This document shows positions 22,438 through 34,295 of a stretch of 64,000 nt of DNA, piece by piece. The first letter of the stretch is position 1. Every line of letters starts with the position of its first letter. The DNA comes from Thinopyrum elongatum (Eukaryota > Streptophyta > Magnoliopsida > Poales > Poaceae): assembly GCA_011799875.1 (NCBI GenBank), contig CM022297.1, positions 519,734,929 to 519,798,928 of the forward strand, in the 5' to 3' direction. Under the pieces are notes generated by a model. The model was not told the DNA's origin and made no database searches. It saw only the letters and a program-made list of their open reading frames with translations. The translations under genes and the position numbers were made by a program.

Positions 22438-22800
22438 CTTCGTCGTCAGTGGCTAAAAGAAAGGAGGTCTGCCAAGATGATGATGATGCTTCTCCGGGCG
22501 GTAAACGATCGAGATTTTCAGGGCCGAACCTTTCAGAGGCATGGCAGACAATTATTGCAAGAATTATATTGACAGAACTAGCAGTAGCTCTGTTTTGCAT
22601 GTACGAAGACTGAAAACAACCTAGATGAAAACAGGAGCTGAAAACACAAGTAAAAGAAAGCTCGAATCTGCGAACTGCAGTTGGGCTGTACAAACACAAA
22701 ATTGGTCGCCACGCGCCTCCAGAAGGAGGCTGATATCCTTCTCATGAAGGAAGCAATTGTGGTTGGGATCATCGGGTTGCCGTAAAAATCCTCTGCTCTT
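22438..22800 (+). pseudogene. possible F-box-gene fragment and degraded exon remnants
   Basis: A plus frame from about 22438 reads KRKEVCQDDDDASPGGKRSR followed by FSGPNLSE. This looks like the lead-in to the F-box in grass F-box/LRR proteins (KRSR..GPDLPEDIW). The F-box itself does not follow. Further along, TRLQKEADILLMKEAIVVGI (about 22710-22770) looks exon-like but is unconnected. The identification rests on memory of short motifs. It may equally be unrelated sequence. Confidence 0.25.
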
Positions 22801-22996
22801 TCCTAATGCGCCAAACGGCATAAGATGCAACACAGATCTTTATTTCTTTCTGAATTACTAGATGTCTTTTTGAAGGTATTGCGCCGCCACCATGCATCCT
22901 CTAACGCTTGACGGCTTAACGCTGGAAGCCTCCTGGACTAATGCGATGATTGTACTGCAAATGCAGTACTGCCATGAGTCCATCACTACGAATAAA

Positions 22997-23081
22997 TACT
23001 CCCTCCATATCAAAATATAAGTTATTTTTTGACACTATGACAGTGACAAAAAAAACGTCTATATTTTGATAGGAGGGAGTA
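22997..23081. mobile_element. Stowaway MITE
   Basis: A compact 81-bp unit (22999-23079) with CTCCCTCC...GGAGGGAG inverted ends is flanked by TA on both sides (22997-22998, 23080-23081), the Stowaway/Tc1-mariner signature. No coding sequence. Confidence 0.93.
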
Positions 23082-23307
23082 TAATCTACGAATAGATAAC
23101 CAACTGTTTTCTGTAACAAATAACATATCTTTCAGGCTAGTATCTTCACTTTGCACTAAACTGTGGCTGCTTTTAACTCATAAGACGTTCGGGCGCCTTA
23201 AACCGTCCTCGGACGTCCGGGCTATCCGACACCACTCATATCCAGCCCAGGCCCGGACGCGTATGCCACATCAACTCGGCCTAGCTGGTCCACACGACTC
23301 GGCCTAG

Positions 23308-24260
23308 CTGGTCCACGCGCGCCCCACAAATATCCCCATTTGGAAAACCCTAGACTGCAGTCCACTTCAGTCCCCTCTCTGTTCACTCCACTCCTGATCC
23401 CCTCCGAACCCATTCGACGACCGACGACCGAAGCTCGGGTGGGGCATCCGACTCTGACGACAACTGGACAAGTTTGCTATGCGAAGCGGAGCCTGACGAT
23501 GTGGAGGAGGTCGCCCTCTCCATCACATTGAGATGGTCGCAGCTCGACCAAGACGGATCCGACAGCTACTTCGTCAGCGCCCGGAGCCCGTCGACACAAC
23601 GCCAGCAACGCCGCTAACCCATCCTGCTCAGCGTGCAGCTCCGGCCGCTCCGCACTGGCGACCAGAAGAGGAAGGGGAGGAAGGGGCTGGCGAGGAAATG
23701 GTGATTTCCTCCGCCCTTCCAAGTTTGTAATATGCATTTGCGCTGTCCAACAATGAACTTCGACGAACTATGGTCCTTTTGTCTGGTCCACGCGCGCCCC
23801 ACAAATATCCCCATTTGGAAAACCCTAGACTGCAGTCCACTTCAGTCCCCTCTCTGTTCACTCCACTCCTGATCCCCTCCGAACCCATTCGACGGCCGAC
23901 GACCGAAGCTCGGGTGGGGAATCCGACTCTGACGACAACTGGACAAGTTTGCTGCGCGAAGCGGAGCCTGACGATGTGGAGGAGGTCGCCCTCTCCATCG
24001 CATTGAGATGGTCGCAGCTCGACCAAGACAGATCCGACAGCTACTTCGTCAGCGCCCGGCGCCCGTCGACACAACGCCAGCGACGTCGCTAACCCATCCT
24101 GCTTAGCGTGCAGCTCCGGCCGCTTCGCGCTGGCGACCAGAAGAGGAAGGGGAGGAACGGGCTGACGAGGAAATGGTGATTTCCTCCGCCCTGCCAAGTT
24201 TGTAATATGCATTTGCACTGTCCGACAATGAACTTCGACGAACTATGGTCCTTTTGTCTG
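23308..24260 (+). repeat. 475-bp tandem duplication
   Basis: Unit one is 23308-23782 and unit two 23783 to about 24260; both begin CTGGTCCACGCGCGCCCCAC. They differ at only a small number of sites. Each keeps the same plus-strand acidic frame (SDSDDNWTSLL, then EAEPDDVEEVALSI and LRWSQLDQD) that ends in TAA; no ATG is evident. Unidentified. Confidence 0.85.
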
Positions 24261-24273
24261 GCGACGCAATGAT

Positions 24274-24278
24274 GATCC
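24274..24278. repeat. TSD of outer Copia (left)
   Basis: GATCC, repeated exactly at 42611-42615 after the other end of the element. Confidence 0.92.
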
Positions 24279-26050
24279 TGTTGGGGAACGTAGCATGCAA
24301 TTTCAAAAAATTTCTACGCTCCCGCAAGATCTATCTATGAGATGCATAGCAACGAGCGGGGAGAGTGTGTCCACGTACCCTCGTAGACCGAAAGCGGAAG
24401 CGTTTATCAACGCGGTTGATGTAGTCGTACATCTTCACGATCCGACCGATCCTAGCACCGAACGTACGGCACCTCCGTGTTCAGCACACGTTCAGCTAAA
24501 TGACGTCCCTCGTACTCTTGATCCAGTTGAGGCCGAGGGAGAGTTCCGTCAGCACGACGGTGTGGCGACGGTGATGATGAAGTTACCGGCGCAGGGCTTC
24601 GCCTAAGCACTACGACGATATGACCGAGGTGTGTAACTGTGGAGGAGGGCACCGCACACGGCTAAGAGAAACTTTGATGTGCTATTGGGGTGCCCCCTGG
24701 CCACGTATATAAAGGAGGGGAGGAAAGAGGTGGCCGGCCCAAGGGGGGCGCGCCAGGTGTGGGGAATCCTACTAGGACTCCCCAGTCCAAGTAGGATTCC
24801 CCTCCTCTTTCCTATTCCTAGTAGGAGAAGGAGGGAAGGAGGAAGAAGGGAGAAGGAAGGAGGGGGGCGCCGCCGGCGCCCCCTCTTAGTCAATTCGGAC
24901 CAAGCCCTGGGGGGGGGGGGCGGGTGGGGGGGGGCATGCGGCCACCCCTTGAGGCCCTTCTCTCCTTTCCCGTATGGCCCATTAAGGCCCATTACTTCCC
25001 CCGGCGAATTCCCGTAACTCTCCGGTACTCCGAGAAATACCCGAATCACTCGGAACCTTTCTGATGTCCGAATATAGCCTTCCAATATATCGATCTTTAC
25101 CTCTCGACCATTTCGAGACTCCTCGTCATGTCCGTGATCTCATCCGGGACTCCGAACTATCTTCGGTCATCAAATCACATAACTCATAATACAAATCGTC
25201 ATCGAACGTTAAGCGTGCGGACCCTACGGGTTCGAGAACTATGTAGACATGACCGAGAGACATCTCCGGTCAATAACCAATAGCGGAACCTGGATGCTCA
25301 TATTGGCTCCTACATATTCTACGAAGATCTTTATCGGTCAAACCGCATAACAACATACGTTGTTCCCTTTGTCATCGGTATGTTACTTGCCCGAGATTCG
25401 ATCGTCGGTATCATCATACCTAGTTCAATCTCGTTACCAGCAAGTCTCTTTACTCGTTCCGTAATGCATCATCTCGCAACTAACTCATTAGTCACATTTC
25501 TTGCAAGGCTTATAGTGATGTGCATTACCGAGAGGGCCCAGAGATACCTCTCCGATACACGGAGTGACAAATCCTAATCTCGATCTATGCCAACTCAACA
25601 AACACCATCGGAGACACCTGTAGAGCATCTTTATAATCACCCAGTTACGTTGTGACGTTTGATAGCACACTAAGTGTTCCTCCGGTATTCGGGAGTTGCA
25701 TAATCTCATAGTCATAGGAACATGTATAAGTCATGAAGAAAGCAATAGCAACAAACTAAACGATCATAGTGCTAAGCTAACGGATGGGTCTTGTCCATCA
25801 CATCATTCTCTAATGATGTGATCCCGTTCATCAAATGACAACACATGTCTATGGCTAGGAAACTTAACCATCTTTGATTAATGAGCTAGTCAAGTAGAGG
25901 CATACTAGGGACACTTTGTTTTGTCTATGTATTCACACATGTATCAAGTTTCTGGTTAATACAATTCTAGCATGAATAATAAACATTTATCATGATATAA
26001 GGAAATATAAATAACAACTTTATTATTGCCTCTAGGGCATATTTCCTTCA
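24279..26050 (-). repeat. 3' LTR of outer Copia (1772 bp)
   Basis: The minus-strand start is TGAAGGAAATATGCCCTAG and the end is CCAACA. It is directly preceded, on the minus strand, by GCAAGTGGGAGAC, a polypurine-like tract (26051-26063). It matches the two parts of the split 5' LTR closely. Frames within it are incidental. Confidence 0.92.
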
Positions 26051-26063
26051 GTCTTCCACTTGC

Positions 26064-26230
26064 ACTAGAGTCAATAATCTAGTTCACATCGCCATGTGAT
26101 TAACACCAATAGTTCACATCGCCATGTGACCAACACCCAAAGGGTTTACTAGAGTCAATAATCTAGTTCACATCGCCATGTGATTAACACCCATAGTTCA
26201 CATCGTCATGTGACCAATACCCAAAGGGTA
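26064..26230 (-). repeat. 84-bp tandem repeat next to the 3' LTR
   Basis: Two units (26064-26147, 26148-26230) each contain GTTCACATCGCCATGTGA twice, itself partly palindromic. It lies between the RNase H end and the polypurine tract of the Copia. Confidence 0.85.
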
Positions 26231-26345
26231 CTAAGATGTGATCATGTTTTGCTTGTGAGAGAAGTTTAGTCAACGGGTCTGCCACAATCAGATCCGTATG
26301 TATTTTGCAAATTTCTATGTCTATAATGCTCTGCATGGAGCTACT

Positions 26346-29199
26346 CTAGCTAATTGCTCCCACTTTCAATATGTATCCAGATTGAGACTCTGAGTCATCT
26401 GGATCGGTGTAAAAGCTTGCATCGATGTAACCTTTTATGACGAACTCTTTTAACACCTCCATAACCGAGAAATATATCCTTAGTCCTCTTAGGTGACTAA
26501 GGATAACATTGACCGCTATCCAGTGATCCACTCCTGGCTCGTACCTCCTTGCTAAACTCATAGCAAGGCACACAACTGGTCTGGTACATAGCATGGCATA
26601 CTTTATAGAACCTATGACTGAGGCATAGGGAATGACTTTCATTCTCTTTCTATCTTCTGCCGTGGTCAGGTTTTGAGTCTTCCTCAATTTTACACCTTGT
26701 AACACAGGCAAGAACTCCTTCTTTGACTGTTCCATTTTGAACTGCTTCAAAATCTTGTCAAGGCATGTACTCATTGAAAAATCTTATCAAGCATCTTGAT
26801 CTATCTCTATAGATCTTGATGCTCAATATGCAAGCAGCTTCATCGAGGTCTTTCTTTTGAAAAAAACTCCTTTCAAATACTCCTTTATGCTTTTCAAAAA
26901 ATTCTACATCATTTCTGATCAACAATATGTCATTCACATATACTTATCAGAAAGGTTGTAGTGCTCCCACTCACTTTCTTGTAAATACAGGCTTCACCGC
27001 AAGTCTGTATAAAACTATATGCTTTGATCAACTTATCAAAGCGTATATTCCAACTCCGAGATGCTTGCACCAGTCCATAGATGGATGGCTGGAGCTTGCA
27101 CACTTTGTTAGCACCTTTAGGATTGATAAAACCTTCTGGTTGTATCATATACAACTCTTCTTTTAATAAATCCATCAAGGATTGCAGTTTTGACATCCAT
27201 TTGCCAGATTTCATAAAATGCGGCAATGGCTAACATGATTCGGACAGACTTAAGCATCGATACGAGTGAGAAAATCTCATCGTAGTCAACACCTTGAACT
27301 TGTCGAAAACCTTTTGCGACAATTCGAGCTTTGTAGATAGAAACACTACTATCAACGTCAGTCTTCTTATTGAAGATCCATTTATTCTCTATGGCTTGCC
27401 GATCATCAGGCAAGTCAACCAAAGTCCATACTTTGTTCTCATACATGGATCCCATCTCAGATTTCATGGCCTCAAGCCATTTCGCGGAATCTGGGCTCAT
27501 CATCGCTTCCTCATAGTTCGTAGGTTCGTCATGGTCTAGTAACATGACTTCCAGAACAGGATTACCGTACCACTCTGGTGCGGAACATACTCTGGTTGAC
27601 CTACGAGGTTCTGTAGTAACTTGATCTGAAGTTTCATGATCATCATCATTAGCTTCCTCACTAATTGGTGTAGGCATCACTGGAACTGATTTCTATGATG
27701 AACTACTTTCCAATTCGGGAGAAGGTACAATTACCTCATCAAGTTCTACTTTCCTCCCACTCACTTCTTTCGAGAGAAACTCCTTCTCTAGAAAGGATCC
27801 ATTGTTAGCAAGAAAGATCTTGCCTTTCGGATCTGTGATAGAAGGTGTACCCAACAGTTTCTTTTGGGTATCCTATGAAGACGCACTTCTCCGATTTGGG
27901 TTCGAGCTTATCAGGCTGAAGCTTTTTCATATAAGCATCGCAACCCCAAACTTTAAGAAACGACAGCTTAGGTTTCTTGCCAAACCACAGTTCATACGGT
28001 GTCGTCTCAACGGATTTAGATGGTGCCCTATTAAACGTGAATGCAGCTGTCTCTAATGCATAACCCCAAAACGATAGTGGTAAATCGGTAAGAGACATCA
28101 TAGATCGCACCATATCTAATAAAGTACGGTTACGACGTTCGGACACACCATTATGTTGTGGTGTTCCAGGTGGCATGAGTTGCGAAACTATTCCACATTG
28201 TTTTAAATGAAGACCAAACTCGTAACTCAAATATTTGCCTCCGCGATCAGATCGTAGAAACTTTATTTTCTTATTACGATGATTTTCCACTTCACTCTGA
28301 AATTCTTTGAACTTTTCAAACGTTTCAGACTTGTGTTTCATTAAGTAGATATACACATATCTACTCAAATCATCTGTGAAGTTCAGAAAATAACGATACC
28401 CGCTGCGAGCCTCAATACTCATCGGACCGCATACATCGGTATGTATTATTTCCAATAAGTCCGTAGCTTGCTCCATTGTTCCGGAGAACGGAGTTTTAGT
28501 CATCTTGCCCATGAGGCATGGTTCGCAAGCATCAAAATGATTCATAATCAAGTGATTCCAAAAGTCCGTCAGTATGGAGTTTCTTCATGCGCTTTACACC
28601 AATATGACCTAAACGGCAGTGCCACAAATAAGTTGCACTATCATTACTAACTTTGCATTTTTGGCTTCAATATTATGAATATGTGTATCACTATGATCGA
28701 GATTCAATAAACCATTTACATTGGGTGTATGACCATAGAAGGTTTTTATTCATGTAAACAGAACAACAATTATTCTCTGACTTAAATGAATAACCGTATT
28801 GCAATAAACATGATCCAATCATATTCATGCTCAACGCAAACACCAAATAACATTTATTTTTGCAATAAACATGATCCAATCATATTCATGCTCAACGCAA
28901 ACACCAAATAACATTTATTTAGGTTCAACACTAATCCCGAAAATAGAGGGAGTGTGCGATGGTGATCTTATCAACCTTGGAATCTCTTCCAACACACATC
29001 GTCACCTCGTCCTCAACTAGTCTCTGTTCATTTTGCAACACCTGTTTCGAGTTACTAATCATAGCACTGAACCGGTATCAAATACCTTGGGGTTACTATG
29101 AACACTAGTAAAATACACATCAATAACATGTATATCAAATATACCTTTGTTCACTTTGCCATCCTTCTTATCCGCCAAATACTTGGGGCAGTTCCGCTT
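26346..29199 (-). pseudogene. Copia pol remnant (protease, integrase, RT, RNase H)
   Basis: Integrase is at 28551-27805, with CEPCLMGKMTK then HTDVCGP and FLRSDRGGKYLS. Further pieces: 27680-27117 (EAMKSEMGSMYENKVWTLVD, then KARIVAKGFRQVQGVDYDEI), 27226-26930 (reverse transcriptase middle) and 26774-26346 (YASVIGSIKYAMLCTRP, then ASFYTDPDDSESQSGY). The order integrase before reverse transcriptase is Copia. Frames change repeatedly and stops are frequent; the YVDD catalytic segment is damaged. A 61-bp tandem duplication at 28801-28922 disrupts the protease-integrase spacer. Confidence 0.88.
28801..28922 (-). repeat. 61-bp tandem duplication within Copia pol
   Basis: GCAATAAACATGATCCAATC starts at 28801 and again at 28862, and the two 61-base units are essentially identical. 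As 61 is not a multiple of three it shifts the frame, so it arose after coding function was lost or itself broke it. Confidence 0.9.
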
Positions 29200-29949
29200 C
29201 TAGTGACCAGTCCCTTTGCAGTAGAAGCACTCAGTTTCAGGCTTAGGTCCAGACTTGGGCTTCTTCCCGGGAGTAGCTACTTGCTTGCTATTCTTCTTGA
29301 AGTTCCCCTTCTTCCCTTTGCCCTTTTTCTTGAAACTAGTGGTCTTGTAAACCATCAACACTTGATGCTCCTTTTTGATCTTTACCTTCGCAGCCTTTAG
29401 CATCGCGAAGAGTTCGGGAATTGTCTTATTCATCCCTTGCATATTATAGTTCATCACGAAGTTCTAGTAACTTGGTGATAGTGACTAGAGAACTCTGTCA
29501 ATCACTATTTTATCTGGAAGATTAACTCCCACTTGATTCAAGCGATTGTAGTACTCAGACATTCTGAGCACATGCTCACTGGTTGAGCTATTCTCCTCCA
29601 TCTTGTAGGCGAAGTACTTGTCAGAGGTCTCATACCTCTCGACATGGGCATGAGTCTGAAATACCAATTTCATCTCTTTGGAACATCTCATATGCTCCGT
29701 GGCGTTCAAAACGTTTTGAAGTCCCGGTTCTAAGCCGTAAAGCATGGTGCACTAAACTATCAAGTAGTCATCATACCGAGCTTGTCAAACGTTCATAACG
29801 TCTGCATCTGCTCCTGCAATAGTTCTGTCACCTAGCGGTGCATCAAGGACATAATTCTTCTGTGCAGCAATGAGGATAAACCTCAGATCACGGAACCAGT
29901 CCGCATCATTGCTACTATCATCTTTCAACTTAGTTTTCTCTAGGAACAT
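29200..29949 (-). pseudogene. Copia gag remnant
   Basis: It starts near MFLEKTKLKDDSSN (ATG 29949-29947) with the DADWFRDLR counterpart of NYADWVRNLR. It continues through 29745-29485 (ATEHMRCSKEMKLVFQTHAH) and 29457-29200, ending in the zinc-knuckle ECFYCKGTGH, where the next codon is TAG in place of Trp. Several stops separate the parts. Confidence 0.85.
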
Positions 29950-31243
29950 ATCAAAAATAAAACAGGGGAGCTATACACGAGCTATTGATCTACAACTTAA
30001 TTTGCAAATACTACCAGGACTAAGTTCATGATAAATTAAAGTTCAATTAATCATATTACTTAAGAACTCCCACTTAGATAGACATCCATCTAATCATCTA
30101 AGTGATCACGTGATCCAAATCAACTAAACCATGTCCGATCATCACGTGAGATGGAGTAGTTTTCAATGGTGAACATCACTATGTTGATCATATCTACTAT
30201 ATGATTCACGTTCGACCTTTCGGTCTCAGTGTTCCGAGGCCATATCTGCATATGCTAGGCTCGTCAAGTTTAACCCGAGTATTCCGCATGTGCAAAACTG
30301 TCTTGCACCCGTTGTATTTGAACGTAGAGCCTATCACACCCGATCATCACGTGGTGTCTCAGCACGAAGAACTTTCGCAACGGTGCATACTCAGGGAGAA
30401 CACTTATACCTTGAAATTTAGTGAGGGATCATCTTATAACGCTACCGTCGTACTAAGCAAAATAAGATGCATAAAAGGATTAACATCACATGCAATTCAA
30501 TATGTGACATGATATGGCCATCATCATCTTGTGCTCTTGATCTCCATCATCGAAGCACTGTCATGATCTTCATCGTCACCGGCGCCCCAGCTTGATCTCC
30601 ATCGTCACCGGCGCCCCAGCATGATCTCCATCGAAGCATCGTTGTCGTCTCGCCAACTTATTGTTTCTACGACTATCGCTACCGCTTAGTCATAAAGTAA
30701 AGCAATTACATGGCGATTGCATTGCATACAATAAAGCGACAACCATGTGGCTCCTGCCGGTTGCCGATAACTCTGTTATAAAACATGATCATCTCATACA
30801 ATAAATTATATCACATCATGTCTTGACCATATCACATCACAGCAAGCCCTGCAAAAACAAGTTAGACATCCTCTACTTTGTTGTTGCAAGTTTTACGTGG
30901 CTGCTACGAGCTGAGCAAGAACCGTTCTTACCTACGCATCAAAACCACAACGATTTTTCGTCAAGTGTGCTGTTTTAACCTTCAACAAGGATCGGGCGTA
31001 GTCACACTCGATTCAACTAAAGTTGGAGAAACTGACACCCACTAGCCACCTGTGTGCGAAGCACGCCAGTAGAACCAGTCTCGCGTAAGCGTACGCGTAA
31101 TGTCGGTCTGAGCCGCTTCATCCAACAATACCGCCGAATCAAAGTATGACATGCTGGTAAGCAGTATGACTATTATCGCCCACAACTCTTTGTGTTCTAC
31201 TCGTGCATATAACATCTACGCATAGACCTGGCTCGGATGCCAC
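29950..31243 (-). other. leader and PBS of outer Copia
   Basis: About 1.3 kb of non-coding leader resembling 139-1424. The PBS lies at 31231-31242 (TGGCATCCGAGC on the minus strand, initiator-Met type). A short direct repeat GTCACCGGCGCCCCAGC is present near 30575 and 30606. Confidence 0.75.
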
Positions 31244-32191
31244 TGTTGGGGAACGTAGCATGCAATTTCAAAAAATTTCTACGCTCACGCAAGATCTATC
31301 TAGGAGATGCATAGCAACGAGCGGGGAGAGTGTGTCCACGTACCCTCGTAGACTGAAAGCGGAAGCATTTATCAACGCGGTTGATGTAGTCGTACGTCTT
31401 CACGATCCGACTGATCCTAGCACCGAACGTACGGCACCTCCGTGTTCAGCACACGTTCAGCTCGATGACGTTCCTCGTACTCTTGATCCAGTTGAGGCTG
31501 AGGGAGAGTTCCGTCAGCACGACGCTGTGGCGACGGTGATGATGAAGTTACCGGCGCAGGGCTTCACCTAAGCACTACGACGATATGACCGAGGTGTGTA
31601 ACTGTGGAGGGGGGCACCGCACACGGCTAAGAGAAACTTTGATGTGCTATTGGGGTGCCCCCTGGCCACGTATATAAAGGAGGGGAGGGAAGAGGTGGCC
31701 GGCCCAAGGGGGGCGCACCAGGTGTGGGGAATCCTACTAGGACTCCCCAGTCCAAGTAGGATTCCCCTCCTCTTTCCTATTCCTAGTAGGAGAAGGAGGG
31801 AAGGAGGAAGAAGGGAGAAGGAAGGAGGGGGGCGCCGTCGGCGCCCCCTCCTAGTCCAATTTGGACCAGCCCATTGGGGGGGGGGGGGGCATGCGGCCAC
31901 CCCTTGAGGCCCTTCTCTCCTTTCCCGTATGGCCCATTAAGGCCCACTACTTCCCCCGGCGAATTCCCGTAACTCTCCGGTACTCCGAGAAATACCCGAA
32001 TCACTCGGAACCTTTCTGATGTCCGAATATAGCCTTCCAATATATCGATCTTTACCTCTCGACCATTTCGAGACTCCTCGTCATGTCCGTGATCTCATCC
32101 GGGACTCCGAACTATCTTCGGTCATCAAATCACATAACTCATAATACAAATCGTCATCGAACGTTAAGCGTGCGGACCCTACGGGTTCGAG
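31244..32191 (-). repeat. 5' LTR of outer Copia, inner half
   Basis: Nearly identical to 24279-25230. It stops at the insertion site of the nested Copia; the other half resumes at 41797. Confidence 0.92.
32187..32191. repeat. TSD of nested Copia (left)
   Basis: TCGAG, repeated at 41792-41796. The undisturbed 3' LTR of the host element has a single TCGAG at the same place (about 25230). Confidence 0.95.
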
Positions 32192-34295
32192 TGTAGGAGA
32201 TATGCCCTAGAGGCAGTAACAACCGTTATTTTGTATCTCAAAGTTTGTAATGAATGTTTATGTTCCATGCTATAACTGCTATGATTCTCGAGTCTGCAAT
32301 AACACGAGGCTCGGAGGGAAACTCATGTGCACGTGTGGTATAATAAACGGTAAAATGTATTCCTAGTCTTGCCTCTAAGACTGGCTCAAGTATTGCATGA
32401 TGATCCTGTTTTCCTGATCATGGGCATGGCTATGCCAGCAATTTTGAGGGCACGATGTTGATAGAACACTTGTGTTGAATCGACCCAGATTGATGTTATG
32501 CTATGAGTTTCTATCGTTACAAGTTTATGGTTCTTAACATAGAGATAGTTAATGTTTGCATAATTCCTTAGACCATGAGAGTATTGAGTTCCTTCGTACT
32601 TGCTTTGTGAACTTTGGGGTTTGTTAAACGTCATCCGTAACTGGGTGGCTATTACGGCGGCTTACGGGTTCACGGAAAAGTATGGCAAGTAACGAGATAG
32701 CTCAAGATTGGGATTTGCTCCTCCCACGATGGAGAGATATTCTCGGGCCCTCTCGGTGTTACGGTATCCATCATCGTCTGGCCAGACACCTTGTGATTTG
32801 ATCACTGGGATGCCGAAAACACAGAAACGAGAAAAGAGAACAAAACCGGTAACGAGGTAACTTGCATAGTGGACAAATTTGTTGATCCACGGGGATGCAA
32901 TAAATCTCACCTCGGGTGTTTGTGACATATCGCGAAGCAACAGGAATAGCACACAGCAACTGGAGGTTCACTCGAATAATCATTCGTGTGGGTATAGGGG
33001 TTAATATGGGTGTCCACGGCTCCGATGTTGATCATTGATCGGAAGGGGTTCCGGGTCATGTCTATACTTCACCGAACCTATAGGGTCACACGCTTAAGGG
33101 TCATCTATCTGCTGAATACTAGACAGGGAGTCTGAGAGAAAATCACCGAAAAAGTTTCGGACAGCGGAAAAGTTCCGCAGAGAGAACACCGGATGAGTTT
33201 CGGTGAAACTGAAAAGTTGTTTTGGGGTATTCCATTAAGTCAAATTGGTTTCGGGATGCCCCTGATAATTCTTGGAGGGTGCCAGAATTATTCTGGAAAC
33301 TTTCTGGAATTTTCGGGGATAAAAACCGGAAATGTTTCGGAGCTGCCGGAACCGCTTCAGATGCTTTTTCGCAGATGAAATCACTAATCTGGAATTGTTC
33401 CAGAACGCGTTGAAAATTATTTTAGTGGGTACTAGAAATGTTCTAAGCCCACATAAATATTTTTAGTTCGTACGGACGCTGAAAAATGTCATCGTGAATA
33501 GTGAAAGTGCTTTTTGGGAATTTTTATGGAAAGCACCTTTTGGGAATTTTCCCAAAAGGCTTCTAGAAGCCTTGGGCACTAAGGAAGCCCCCTTGGGGGG
33601 GCCCCCCCAAGGGGTGGCCGGCCATGGAGGGTGGAGCTCCATGGAGCTCCACATGGCACTCCTTTTTGCTTTATTCTTTATGTAAATGACATAAAGTGGG
33701 GGTACTTTTGGTATTTGTGAATGCCAACTTTACCCCTTGGTTTTCCTATAAATAGAGGAGAGTGGGCTGCCCACAAACCTCATCCCTTGCTCTCATACAC
33801 ATGCCATGCATTATCTGGCTTCTTCTCTCCCTCCCACGAAAAGAGTTTCGTAGAGCCGAAAGGCTGTCTGGGTTCCGGCAGGAACTAGTTCTGGACGGCG
33901 AAGCCCTGCCGGATAGCTGACACCGTATGTGTGCAACCCCATAGAGAGGTCGTAGTTTCGGTCTTTTGCCCGAGGGGCTGTTCGAGTGTCCTCCCGAAGG
34001 GCTGTCCGAGTCTCCGTTCGAGTTTCGAGGGTCCTCCCGAAGGGCTGTCTGCGACACCATCCGGGGGACTGTCCGACCGCCTCCCGAAGGGCTGTCCGGC
34101 GAGGGAGTACATCCTCGCGGTTGGGAGGTTGTAAATCCTAGCTGCGGGGATCTGCACCAACGATCTCCACCGACTCTTCTTCCGCTGCGCTTCGAGTCGG
34201 TACGGATCAGATCAAACCTTGTATGCAGTCTCCATAGTGGTCCTGGGCGTGCTCGCTATACCGAAAATTTTTGTTTTCTGTCGCGTTCCCCAACA
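32192..34295 (+). repeat. 5' LTR of nested Copia (2104 bp)
   Basis: Starts TGTAGGAGATATGCCCTAG, ends TTCCCCAACA. It contains a palindrome-rich block (about 33528-33655), a TATA box (33747-33754), and five imperfect CCTCCCGAAGGGCTGTCCG-type repeats downstream of the TATA box (33965-34105). Confidence 0.95.
33747..33754 (+). promoter_or_regulatory. TATA box of nested Copia 5' LTR
   Basis: TATAAATA followed by GAGGAGAG. The same box recurs at 41243-41250 in the 3' LTR. It should set transcription start about 30 bases downstream, placing the GAAGGGCTGTCCG repeats in the RNA leader. Confidence 0.75.

Larger units (their letters stand above)
23180..24278 (+). mobile_element. Harbinger-like element, left part (continues at 42616)
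   Basis: The GC-rich sequence with repeated CGGACGTCCGGGC-type motifs resembles the PIF/Harbinger sequences elsewhere in this window. It is cut at 24278 by the Copia at 24279-42610. Removing that Copia joins it to 42616-42775, which ends in GGCCGGATTTGTCAAGTCCG, nearly the same as the right terminus of the Harbinger element at 49290-49318. The left terminus is not clear. Confidence 0.5.

Noticed and set aside
26064..26230. Regular palindromic repeats looking like a small CRISPR-type array
   Set aside because: Two 84-bp tandem units inside the 3' end of a plant Copia element; no spacers and a eukaryotic context.
31644..31907. Glu/Arg/Gly-rich frames repeated at 24679-25017
   Set aside because: Both are within the two LTR copies of the outer Copia and result from GC-rich simple sequence.
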